From assembly GCA_900642245.1 (NCBI GenBank), contig CAAAJI010000090.1, forward strand, positions 23,097 through 87,096: 64,000 nucleotides of DNA, in the 5' to 3' direction. Every line of letters starts with the position of its first letter. Within the stretch, counting starts at the first letter, position 1. The stretch comes from Fragilaria radians. Taxonomy: Eukaryota > Bacillariophyta > Fragilariophyceae > Fragilariales > Fragilariaceae. The notes under the pieces are model-generated. The model saw only the letters and a list, made by a program, of their open reading frames with translations. It was not told the origin of the DNA and did not search any database. Below, piece after piece: positions 1-8,415 of the stretch. A program made the translations under genes and the position numbers.

Positions 1-345
1 GTATGCCCGTCCCATTCACCCTTCAGATTCACCTGTACTCCACAACCATAGGTCTTAGCACAAAAGTCATAACCCTTCTCATGGCTTTCATGTGTGCCAT
101 TTTGGCTCTTGAAAAATGTCTTGACAATTTGCAACTATGGATTAGCTAATTCGGACTTGAGACAAATATTACGACTTGCCAACACCAGTCTTTGGTATTG
201 ACAGCACGATTAAGTTGTCCACCACTGGGTGTTGGTGTTCTAGTTTGCCATCCACTTTGATAACAAATTCATTCACAGGGCTCTGAATGATATCCGGATG
301 TGATTTATCAGGAAAATGTCTGTTTGCCTTCATTTTCATAGGTTA
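1..345 (-). mobile_element. copia-type retrotransposon relic (C-terminal reverse transcriptase / RNase H start)
   Basis: Read on the minus strand, broken pieces match the conserved end of copia reverse transcriptase. One piece near 60-120 reads LSRHFSRAKMAHMKAMRRVM, which fits the family pattern LSR...AH.KA..RVM.Y. In a neighbouring frame at 1-60 there is LKGEWDG, as in the RG..L.P..EWDG block. Upstream fragments (near 190-220, TGVGKS; near 260-290, NEFVIKVDGK) sit where copia elements have the SGVGK stretch. Stops and frame changes separate the pieces, so the copy is dead. The left boundary lies outside the window and no LTR is visible. Confidence 0.72.
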
Positions 346-1467
346 TTGTGAACCTTTCTTGTGATTCATACCGTCCTTTCTATCATTCGGTTATATTCCT
401 TTATACAGACTTTTTCAGTTTTCCTTATCATTGCTTTGCAAGGCATCCTTGAATTTCAAAACATACCACTTACCTTTATGCGGAATACTAGAACCAAATC
501 TCAGAAACATTGTTGACCATTTTTATAAAATTACTGTTTTCAAAATAAATCCTTCAAATTCTCTGCGGTGTCTGATTAAATAGAAATAAAAAATCATATA
601 TATTGATTGACCTGCCTCATCAACAGTCCTTCAGCATCCTTTTCTGGTATGGTCGATGGAGTCGTCAGAATTCTTTTCTTCTCAAACTGCAACCTGGCTT
701 AACATTAATCTCTCACCTATTTTTTTCATCAACAATGTGATTTATTTGTTTGATGACAATCTAAATAACCATTTTTATGATTGCACAACCTTCGCTTTTT
801 TGTAATTTATTTGCTAACTTGAGGCAACGATTCCTTGCTACTTCTTCAGCTCACCCGACCGGCAAGTGACAGAAACAAACTTGAGCTTCAACAAGTAACG
901 GAACTTCTGATGTGGCTTGAGTCACAGCGGAGATGCAGAAATTTTATCAAGGTAAATTTCCTGTTATCCTTGTTCAACAATTTTTGTTGTGGATTGTCTC
1001 TCATGATCTTTGTAACAATTATCAGGTCTTTTCTTCCATTTAGAAGATTCAAGTTGTTAGAAAGTTTGATCCTTTTTTGGCCATTTCCTATTGCAATCAC
1101 TGAATTCTTCTCTCCTTTCCAGTTGCTTGTTACTCATGGTCTTCTGCCAAATCCAAAATTACTGCAATTTAATCTTCTTTTGTTGTTGATTTTTGGTACC
1201 TAAGGTTTGAGTTAAATTGATGTGAGACTAACAAAATAGCGGAACTTTCAGTAAGAAACATTAACTCGTACCCCTAAAGACAATTATATCAGTAATTCTT
1301 AGATTGAGTTATTATGATATTCATCATAAATATATTATATATAAAAATTAAGTACACCCATGTATCACAAGACTTAGTATTTCCCAGGAGTCGCAGGCGT
1401 CAATTTCATATTTCTAACGGTAATTGTTCCTATTCTGTTCATCTTTGCCATTGGGGAAGCCTTCATC
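346..1467. other. gene-poor stretch, possible orphan exon at about 835-951
   Basis: AT-rich DNA with no convincing gene. The one local signal is 835-951, which is richer in GC than its surroundings, stays open in one plus-strand frame without an ATG, and ends at a good splice donor (GTAAAT at 952). A pyrimidine-rich acceptor (TTCTCTCCTTTCCAG) follows at 1108-1122, and the reading frame continues to a stop at 1201-1203. The 171-bp interval would be in frame if spliced. No homology was recognised and no upstream exon was found. Confidence 0.3.
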
Positions 1468-3219
1468 ATGGCATCCACCAGAGCGCACGACATTTTGAAG
1501 GATATGAGGCAGCGACGAGAGCAATTAGCGTTGAGTAATCCCTCATTTCGAAGTTTGAACTCACATGATCGATCGACCCCTCTAACGAATGCAGATGTGG
1601 AACATTCAAATGAGTATTCTGTATGTTCCTCTGTAAGGGCAAAGGAGATTCTAGTGAATATGAAACAAAAGCGGGCATCATTGTCGGCTGTTTTGGAGGC
1701 TTGCAAGTCTCCCGGGTCTCCCAGGCGAAAATTTGATCTTTCAATTGGGCTTTCCAGTGCCCCGACTGCTGACTCAACCCGAAGTTGGTTATCCTCTATT
1801 GCAGATGAAGATGATCGCTCTCAAAGTTCCTATAAATCTGTGCAAGACAGCAGTGTCGAAATAATTATTGATACTGAGGAATCGGAAATCGTTTTGGCCC
1901 CTTATTTTGCGACTGACGCACCGAACTGTCTATACACGATAGAAAAGAGAAGTCATGTAACAATCGATTCTGCGAAATCTGGGAAAAGTTCTTGGACCTT
2001 TCGAACACAATCAAGCGCTAGAAATCTATATCAAGAGGAAAGTAGTAAGGTTTCTCACTTGGAAGGGAAACATCGCCGAAACGATCATACCAAGGGAGGT
2101 AGCTCCGGAAAATCATTTTCCTCTTCATTACGCATGGATGTTCAACAATTAAAAAATCAAAGATCAAGCCTAAGAGGTATCCTTGATTCTATTTCGGAAA
2201 TGAAGGAAATGGGAAACTTTTCAACCACCACTAGTTCTCCCCGTTGTCCAACGAACAACATTCGTCCAAGACACGACGATTCATCGATTGGATCTGCTCC
2301 CCTTGTGATGAGGCCCCCTCGTCCCACCCTGTCAAGAAGAGATTCTTTCTCGTCCAGTCGATCAGCTCCATTGGAACGAATTTCTTGCTCAAGCTTCGGA
2401 CGTCTCACTCCAACGTCCTTGGGTGACTCCAAAGATTCATCAGACAAAATTCCAAATACATCAATTCCTTCTCACTATATGATTGACACGAGCAAAAGTA
2501 AATGTCGATCAAAGAAAATCGTTAGGCAAACATGTGGATCTTCATCTCATGAAAGGAAGAGTTCAAAAGTTCAACAAGATGATGGAGTACAAATGATTTC
2601 TTCAATTGAAATTAAGAAAAGGAAACCTGATCGATCGAAAAGTCATCGGAAAATTGATGGACGCCAAAAAAAGGAAAGGTTTCAAGAGGAAGGTGAGTCT
2701 TTATGTTCAAAATCTACTTCTATATTGCCAGGTAGCGACGGATTAGCATCGCATAGCAATGAATTATTAAAATTACCAGAGTCATACCGCAGCTCCAAAT
2801 CACGAAAAGATTTACAACAGACCAAGGAAGTACGATTTAGCGATGCATCATTTATCCTATATCACGATACTGAAATGGAGAGAGAATCGAGTTGTAACGA
2901 CACATTATCTGGGAAGGGGAAAGTAGATGCGAAGGTTGAAACACTTGGTAGAACCGAACTGAAGTCTGGGGATGACTGTTCTGTGAAGTTGACTAGGGAT
3001 GAAATTGTCGAAGAAATGAATCGGTTGGCTGCAAAGTTAAGGGACAACAAGTGCTCCATTCCGATTGGCACGGAACTGGTATTACGAAGGAGGAATCCGG
3101 AGATGAAGTGTGAGGACGAAAAATCATCTAGTGGATGGTCGTTCATGGAGGCATCGGATTTATCCAGTTGTTCTATTGGAGGTAACTCACCAATATCAAA
3201 GCGCTTTGACAATGCCTAA
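1468..3219 (+). CDS. Ser-rich basic protein with three copies of a short helical motif, function unknown
   Basis: Single-exon gene of 583 residues starting at the first ATG (ATG GCA TCC). Most of the protein is low-complexity and rich in Ser, Arg and Lys, which suggests intrinsic disorder and many phosphorylation sites. Residues 5-20 and 57-72 share the pattern R-A-x-(D/E)-I-L-x-(D/N)-M-(K/R)-Q-(K/R)-R-x-x-L. A third copy (bases 2134-2190) matches the second over K-(Q/N)-(K/Q)-R-(A/S)-S-L-x-x-(V/I)-L-(E/D). Such short amphipathic basic repeats often bind a partner, but no family was recognised. No signal peptide, TM segment or catalytic motif is seen. It converges with the M3 peptidase gene, 89 bp between stops. 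Confidence 0.75.
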   Translation: MASTRAHDILKDMRQRREQLALSNPSFRSLNSHDRSTPLTNADVEHSNEYSVCSSVRAKEILVNMKQKRASLSAVLEACKSPGSPRRKFDLSIGLSSAPTADSTRSWLSSIADEDDRSQSSYKSVQDSSVEIIIDTEESEIVLAPYFATDAPNCLYTIEKRSHVTIDSAKSGKSSWTFRTQSSARNLYQEESSKVSHLEGKHRRNDHTKGGSSGKSFSSSLRMDVQQLKNQRSSLRGILDSISEMKEMGNFSTTTSSPRCPTNNIRPRHDDSSIGSAPLVMRPPRPTLSRRDSFSSSRSAPLERISCSSFGRLTPTSLGDSKDSSDKIPNTSIPSHYMIDTSKSKCRSKKIVRQTCGSSSHERKSSKVQQDDGVQMISSIEIKKRKPDRSKSHRKIDGRQKKERFQEEGESLCSKSTSILPGSDGLASHSNELLKLPESYRSSKSRKDLQQTKEVRFSDASFILYHDTEMERESSCNDTLSGKGKVDAKVETLGRTELKSGDDCSVKLTRDEIVEEMNRLAAKLRDNKCSIPIGTELVLRRRNPEMKCEDEKSSSGWSFMEASDLSSCSIGGNSPISKRFDNA

Positions 3220-3308
3220 AAATTCATGACAAGGGGAAGAATATCAATGACGACATACTACAGTTTTTTCAAGGTGAAGTGTAAAGTAATGTATTTTTTT
3301 AAGAAGTT

Positions 3309-5186
3309 TTAAATCCCATACATACTGCAATATGCCGTAGTTGTTACATGGTCTCGTCCTCGTAACAACTTTATAGCCTTTTTACCATCAACAAGGGGAC
3401 CAGGCTTTAACAGATGCTCATAAAACAGTAATCCTAGATTCCTCATTTCGTCTTGATTCGACATTCCTGCCTCTTGAAAGCCTTGAAAAATGTCCGCACT
3501 GATAACCTCAGATACCAAATAGCGGTATTGGGAGACTGGATTCGAACGATTTGCTTCAATTAACTGTAGTATGGGAGTAAGGTCAGATTTTGGCAAAAGT
3601 TCATGAGGTGTGAAGCGTTGAGATAGTCGACGCTGTAACGATACGACAGTTTCGTCCATAGGAGAGAACAATTCGAATTCCAGCTGTCCCATAAAGGCAC
3701 GACGCATCGTCTCCTCGATTTTGGTACGACGGCGATGATCCTTAATTTGAAGAAGTGTTTCATCTGGGATAGTGTTTCCAGAAGATATTTGTGAGATAGT
3801 TTGAAGGATGGTTTCATTAAATGCCCAGTGCTCCATAAACATGGGAACAACTTCCCAAATATCCTTGATCGATAAAGTTTCACCGATACTATTTCGATTC
3901 TCATTGTCTGCCATTAAGTATTGTAAAATATGACCGAATTCATGGAATATGGCCACAACGTCATCGAGTTCCATTGGGGTGGGCGAGTCATTCCATACTG
4001 GTGCCTGAACAGTTGTGGTCACGTAGACAACGTCTGATTTGATTGGCCCCATGAAAGTAAAGAGCGGCTTGGTTGTTCTTTGAAAAGGATCAAAGTAAAA
4101 GGATCCGAGCGGTTCGTTCGATTCACTCGTCATGTGAAACAATCGTACATCCATATTCCAACCACGGGGGTTCGGATCTTCCGCAATGAAAATCCCAAAA
4201 AGAGCCCTACAGAGCCCAAAAACACCTTGCAGTGTACCATCAAGGGAGATATAGTCCGATATATCTACCTTAACTGTACTTGGAGGTGGTGTCAACGTCT
4301 CATAGGCCACCAAAGCTTTTTCTGCCAATTCGTTTTGCATAGATTCGACATCCCCTCGAGGGAGCATTCGATTTTCCATTGCCTGATGTAAATATGACTC
4401 GTATCCCAATAACTCTGCTTGCTGTTTCTTGATTGTTACATAGGAATAAACGATTTCGAGCTGCGCTTTGATATTCTTGGATGATGATGTCTCTGTCCCA
4501 ACATCGGATTTCGTCATTCCGTGTAAAAGTTTTTGCTCTGCATCTAACAACGTCGCTTCGCGTTCTAGAACGCTATGTCTTTGGTATATCTTCATCAGAC
4601 GTTTAATATGCTGTATTTCATTGAATGTTCCATTGTTCTTTTTTTCATGGAATTGCAATGCCTCCAAAATGTCCAGGTTGTTCCGGTGAGATCGATTTAT
4701 ATTCGAAGCTTTAGATACAGCCCGAATCCATGCATTGTCGTAAATATTCATTTGAAGTAAAAGTACTGCAACATTTTGAAGCATAGAATGTTGAGCATCT
4801 AATTCAGTGAGCAATTTCAGAAGATCAGTAGTAGACATGGATTGAAGATCTTGCGATGACAACGGCAAATTATTTAACCTTTGATCATAATCAGATTGAA
4901 TTTGAGTTGCAGCATGTGTAAGATGCGTAGGACTAACATTTGTAAAGTCAATAAGTTGTGTCTCATTCTTCGCAAATTTTACAATTGGATTGGAAAAGAT
5001 CCAATGAAAAATGTTTCGATTCGTTTGTGTGGGTGTACATGTTGCATTGTATGCCTTGTCCAAACTAGATCTACTGCATGAAACTGTTAATAGCTTCAAT
5101 TTCCCAGCCGTGCTACCGCATGTTATCCTTCTCGCTTGACTTCGTATTATATTATGACGGATATGGCTCACAATCGGTCGCAACAT
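3309..5186 (-). CDS. M3-family zinc oligopeptidase, probably mitochondrial
   Basis: 625-residue thimet/oligopeptidase A type metallopeptidase. The zinc site is visible as AIFHEFGHILQYL (HExxH) and, further on, DIWEVVPMFMEHW, where the first Glu aligns with the third zinc ligand of the family (normally VEAPSQMLENW). The conserved end is present as SQYRYLVSEVISADIF followed by KLLRGRD. The first 42 residues contain no Asp or Glu and several Arg, as in a mitochondrial presequence, so a role in degrading presequences and short peptides in the organelle is inferred. Family proteins are about 600-700 residues, so it is full length. One residue appears missing in the Tyr-rich block near the C-terminus compared with thimet peptidases. 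The gene is divergent from the Saf4 gene, with 201 bp between starts. Confidence 0.92.
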   Translation of the reverse strand: MLRPIVSHIRHNIIRSQARRITCGSTAGKLKLLTVSCSRSSLDKAYNATCTPTQTNRNIFHWIFSNPIVKFAKNETQLIDFTNVSPTHLTHAATQIQSDYDQRLNNLPLSSQDLQSMSTTDLLKLLTELDAQHSMLQNVAVLLLQMNIYDNAWIRAVSKASNINRSHRNNLDILEALQFHEKKNNGTFNEIQHIKRLMKIYQRHSVLEREATLLDAEQKLLHGMTKSDVGTETSSSKNIKAQLEIVYSYVTIKKQQAELLGYESYLHQAMENRMLPRGDVESMQNELAEKALVAYETLTPPPSTVKVDISDYISLDGTLQGVFGLCRALFGIFIAEDPNPRGWNMDVRLFHMTSESNEPLGSFYFDPFQRTTKPLFTFMGPIKSDVVYVTTTVQAPVWNDSPTPMELDDVVAIFHEFGHILQYLMADNENRNSIGETLSIKDIWEVVPMFMEHWAFNETILQTISQISSGNTIPDETLLQIKDHRRRTKIEETMRRAFMGQLEFELFSPMDETVVSLQRRLSQRFTPHELLPKSDLTPILQLIEANRSNPVSQYRYLVSEVISADIFQGFQEAGMSNQDEMRNLGLLFYEHLLKPGPLVDGKKAIKLLRGRDHVTTTAYCSMYGI

Positions 5187-5387
5187 TTTTCAAGAAATGA
5201 AACAATTGTGCACAAGTGGAAGAAAAAAAGCTGATGATTCCTTTTTGTGAGGTTTCGATTTATCTCGGAACCTTCCATCAAAATTCCTATCCCCAAACCT
5301 ATCCCTCGACGAGAAACTGTAAACGACAGTAGTACTGTAGGAGAATTACTACCGTGTGTTTCGCTGTATTCATTTACAAAAACGAAC
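5187..5387. promoter_or_regulatory. divergent promoter region between M3 peptidase and Saf4-like genes
   Basis: The two start codons are 201 bp apart and point away from each other, so this interval must hold both 5' UTRs and both core promoters. No TATA box or other defined element was recognised. Reading through on the plus strand stays open from 5247, but without an ATG before 5388. Confidence 0.5.
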
Positions 5388-6572
5388 ATGTCGTCGCTTG
5401 CTGCAACACAAGCGGATGGCTATTATGTGCCTGTGGATTACTTTACGAGCGGTGCTTATAAGAAAAAGTCCTTGAATCAATATCAGGGTTCCAATGGTCA
5501 TTCTCAATATTTACAACGTGGTGTGGTTCGTTTTGAATTACCCTACGATGGGTTTTGCCTTTCCTGTGGAACTCCCGTGGGACGTGGGACTCGATTCAAT
5601 GCACGGAAGGTTCGTGCTGGTGAGTATATCTCTAGTCCAATATACGAGTTTCATATGACATGTCGTATCTGTGCGGTTGCCGAATTTGTAATCCGTACGA
5701 ATCCCAAGGAACAAAGTTTTGATTATATAAGTGGCATCCATCGTCGTCAGGATTTTTCAACCACAACAACAACAGCAACAACAACATCAGCAACAACAGC
5801 AGCATCCATATTTCCAAAAAAACTTGATGGATTATCTCAGTTGGAAGCGTCTGTGAATGAAAAACGAAAGATAGAAACTGACCGGGATGCATTGGAAGCA
5901 TTGTTAAGAGTGAACGAAAGGACGTTTGGAGCTGATTTTCAAAATAATTCCTCGATTCGATCGAGTTTTCGAATAGATCGAAAGAAAAAGAAGGCAAGAC
6001 TAGAATCAGCGACAAAGTTAGGGTGGGCAAAGGGTATGGAAGTACTTCTAGAAAGTGAACTACCCTTGGAAGACATTGTCGAGTCAAAACTTGTAACCTT
6101 TTCCGATGGGAGACATGTCGAACGACAGAAACTTCATCATGTTCAGTCGTCATCCATGTTCCCCCCAAAAGATGAATCCAAGCGACGTCCACGTTCGAGA
6201 CGTCAAAAAGAAGACATAAAGGAACGGCAACGAGGAGATAAAACAAAAATATGGAGTTCCTCTCAAATGACTCCTACTACAAGAAATGATACGACGCATC
6301 TCACCGACTCCTATAGTCCTGATACTACTCTCTCACAGGGAAATATTCTAAATGACATCATCTCTTCCAATCACAAATGCACTATCACGACTCAAGTCAA
6401 GACAGTTAAACGGCTTTCACTCGATTCCAAAACAGGAAAGCTAAGTATGATGTCCAATTCATTGCTATCCGAGTCGTTGCCGTCGTCATCATCACCGTCA
6501 ACAAAATCATCAACAACAATAACTGCATCGCCACTTGACATGCTTTCGTTGTACCATTCCGATAGTGAGTAA
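5388..6572 (+). CDS. CWC16 family pre-mRNA splicing factor (Saf4/CCDC130 type)
   Basis: 394 residues, counted from the ATG at 5388. The N-terminus has the family signature: SLNQYQ, then RGVVRFELPYDGFCLSC, RGTRFNARKVRAGEY, SPIYEFHMTCRIC and DYISG. The four zinc-binding Cys are C57, C60, C92 and C95. Human CCDC130 is nearly the same length. The family acts in the nucleus in late spliceosome steps, related to Yju2. The C-terminal half is basic (RKKKKAR) and Ser/Thr-rich, including a Thr/Ala tract encoded by a CAA/CAG-like repeat at about 5761-5803. An in-frame extension back to 5247 has no ATG and is 5' UTR. Confidence 0.92.
   Translation: MSSLAATQADGYYVPVDYFTSGAYKKKSLNQYQGSNGHSQYLQRGVVRFELPYDGFCLSCGTPVGRGTRFNARKVRAGEYISSPIYEFHMTCRICAVAEFVIRTNPKEQSFDYISGIHRRQDFSTTTTTATTTSATTAASIFPKKLDGLSQLEASVNEKRKIETDRDALEALLRVNERTFGADFQNNSSIRSSFRIDRKKKKARLESATKLGWAKGMEVLLESELPLEDIVESKLVTFSDGRHVERQKLHHVQSSSMFPPKDESKRRPRSRRQKEDIKERQRGDKTKIWSSSQMTPTTRNDTTHLTDSYSPDTTLSQGNILNDIISSNHKCTITTQVKTVKRLSLDSKTGKLSMMSNSLLSESLPSSSSPSTKSSTTITASPLDMLSLYHSDSE
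5761..5803 (+). repeat. ACA/GCA trinucleotide tract in the Saf4-like CDS
   Basis: Imperfect trinucleotide repeat inside the coding sequence. It is read as Thr/Ala codons (TTTTTATTTSATTAAS), not as Gln. It lies between the conserved N-terminal zinc region and the basic C-terminal half, so length changes would be tolerated. Confidence 0.7.
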
Positions 6573-6942
6573 TTGTTAGGTTGGCACATTTTCCCCTCAA
6601 GTTCTTTTGGCAAGGCATTTGCGATTTATATTGTTATAATCTTGTACACACATAGGTCCTAGCTTCTTCATATTCAAGGAGAGCTCAAAAGAATCGTTTA
6701 TCCATTACCATCATATTTCTACATTTACTCCTACCCGACTTCTGCAACACGTATATTGACATTCTTGTACAGTTTTATATTAAGGCTAATTATATAAAGG
6801 ATTCTAGCATAGGAAGGCGAAGAGGAAATAGGTTCGTCTTTCTTCTTGGTGTTTATCAGCGTAGGAAAAAGCGTAATCTTGAATAAAGGCTGTTGCGAAA
6901 TTGTGCAACTCAATGAGATGGCAAAATCCTATATCATTAGAG
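6573..6942. other. convergent intergenic region, no feature seen
   Basis: 370 bp between the stops of the Saf4-like gene and the unknown minus-strand gene. It should hold both 3' UTRs. No RNA gene, repeat or conserved motif was recognised. Confidence 0.5.
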
Positions 6943-8415
6943 TCATATCTCTTTCATGCCACAAGTGCAGTCTTTTCCCTCTAAAAAGTGGTGACCACAG
7001 ACAGTGCAAAGAATCAAATTATTTCGATTCATGGAATTAGATCTCCGAAATGGAAACCATCGCTTGCGTTCCATTGTTTCAGCGATAATCATTGAATTAT
7101 TCCCCAACAACGGAACTTCAGCAACTGCATGGGATTGACTTTCCGCAGACTCGATTTCATTACCTTCGTTTTCAACTGGACATATAAGGAAACCATTCTC
7201 ATCGAAACGTAATTGTTGATACATAGAATTGCTTATTAGTGAGTATTCATCGCATTCTTGAATATCTTCACTGAGGTAACAACTTTCGCTTGAACTTGTA
7301 CTGGAAGGCGATACATGTCCTTTCAGAGGATTGGACATGCTTCTTGAAAATCCGTCAATGTTTCCTTCAACGTTCGACGATCCATGGTCCAACTTTGTGG
7401 TTCCAGCATGTGTTGCCTTTTGGAAAGAAAGGAACGATAAAAATGGCATGAAATTGCCCGTGTGGTGCTTATTCAATGAGCTTTCATCCTCCAGACTTTG
7501 ATATGGCGTTTTCTTGATACTACCTTCCAGGTGATGGATAGGAAATAAAAATGAGTGATGTTTATTTGTCGGACACTCACTTTTACTAATCACAGAATTT
7601 TCACCGGAGTAACTACGACGCAAAAGTGGTTGTTTTTCCACCAAGTCGTTGGATAATGTCTTATGCTTTGATCCGCCCAAGACTTCACTTGAACGAGTTC
7701 TTCGATGGATTCGCTTGGTGTTGCAATCCATGTTCGAAAGCCGATTCTCTAGTTCATTTTCTTCAAGAGGCGATTCCGTAAATCCTCGTTTATTCATTGG
7801 CAACGGTTTTGTCACTGGCAACGGAGGACGAAGATGCGTAAGCTTTTTTCCTTGTGGTGATAGATGCGGTAGAGAAATTTTGATGATATCCGGTTCCAAC
7901 AATTGAATCTCTCTGCTTTCTTCCTGTTGAACTTTCCGTCTATTAAAAACACTTAATTCATCAAATCCCTGAACATATCCCATTAACTGACGTGTATATT
8001 CGATTTCATCTATAGCATCCTCATCAGTCATAGTAAGAGGGACACAGTCGGAAGAAATTGAAACATTATCTCCTTCGTCGTTCCCATCAACATCATCGTG
8101 AGAAAAATCATGATGTGTTCCATAATCATCGTGTCCGTTCCATGCCATTGAATCGCCTTCCTGATAAAGAGATTCGGAATTGATTTCTTCTTGACAGGAC
8201 TCAGTACCCCTCGTTACACCGCCTTTTTGAGCTTCCGGAGTAATTGGTGATACCATGGAAATGTGATCTTCCGTGATTGAGATATCAGACTTGATGCGCA
8301 TGGATGAAACAGGAATTCTCGTTTCATTTTGGGTTCCAGAAGCTTCATGATCGGATATAAGACTGAGTTGATGTGATTGTGATGGTATAACATCATGTTG
8401 GTCTATGCTGGACAT
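6943..8415 (-). CDS. unknown protein with C-terminal Cys cluster
   Basis: 490 residues from the ATG at 8415; the frame stays open to 8460 but without an earlier ATG. Most of the protein is acidic and Ser-rich with no recognised fold. The last about 40 residues are different: a basic RKRWFPFRRSNS segment followed by CTVCGHHFLEGKDCTCG, a CxxC...CxC arrangement like a very small zinc ribbon at the extreme C-terminus. A Pro-rich stretch (LRPPLPVTKPLP) lies in the middle. A TATAAATATAT stretch lies just upstream of the ATG and may be a TATA-like element. No homologue is recognised, so it may be lineage-specific. Confidence 0.72.
   Translation of the reverse strand: MSSIDQHDVIPSQSHQLSLISDHEASGTQNETRIPVSSMRIKSDISITEDHISMVSPITPEAQKGGVTRGTESCQEEINSESLYQEGDSMAWNGHDDYGTHHDFSHDDVDGNDEGDNVSISSDCVPLTMTDEDAIDEIEYTRQLMGYVQGFDELSVFNRRKVQQEESREIQLLEPDIIKISLPHLSPQGKKLTHLRPPLPVTKPLPMNKRGFTESPLEENELENRLSNMDCNTKRIHRRTRSSEVLGGSKHKTLSNDLVEKQPLLRRSYSGENSVISKSECPTNKHHSFLFPIHHLEGSIKKTPYQSLEDESSLNKHHTGNFMPFLSFLSFQKATHAGTTKLDHGSSNVEGNIDGFSRSMSNPLKGHVSPSSTSSSESCYLSEDIQECDEYSLISNSMYQQLRFDENGFLICPVENEGNEIESAESQSHAVAEVPLLGNNSMIIAETMERKRWFPFRRSNSMNRNNLILCTVCGHHFLEGKDCTCGMKEI

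Noticed and set aside
5632..6246. 204-residue minus-strand ORF with a Leu-rich run
   Set aside because: Antisense to the Saf4-like gene; the Leu run is the reverse of the trinucleotide repeat.
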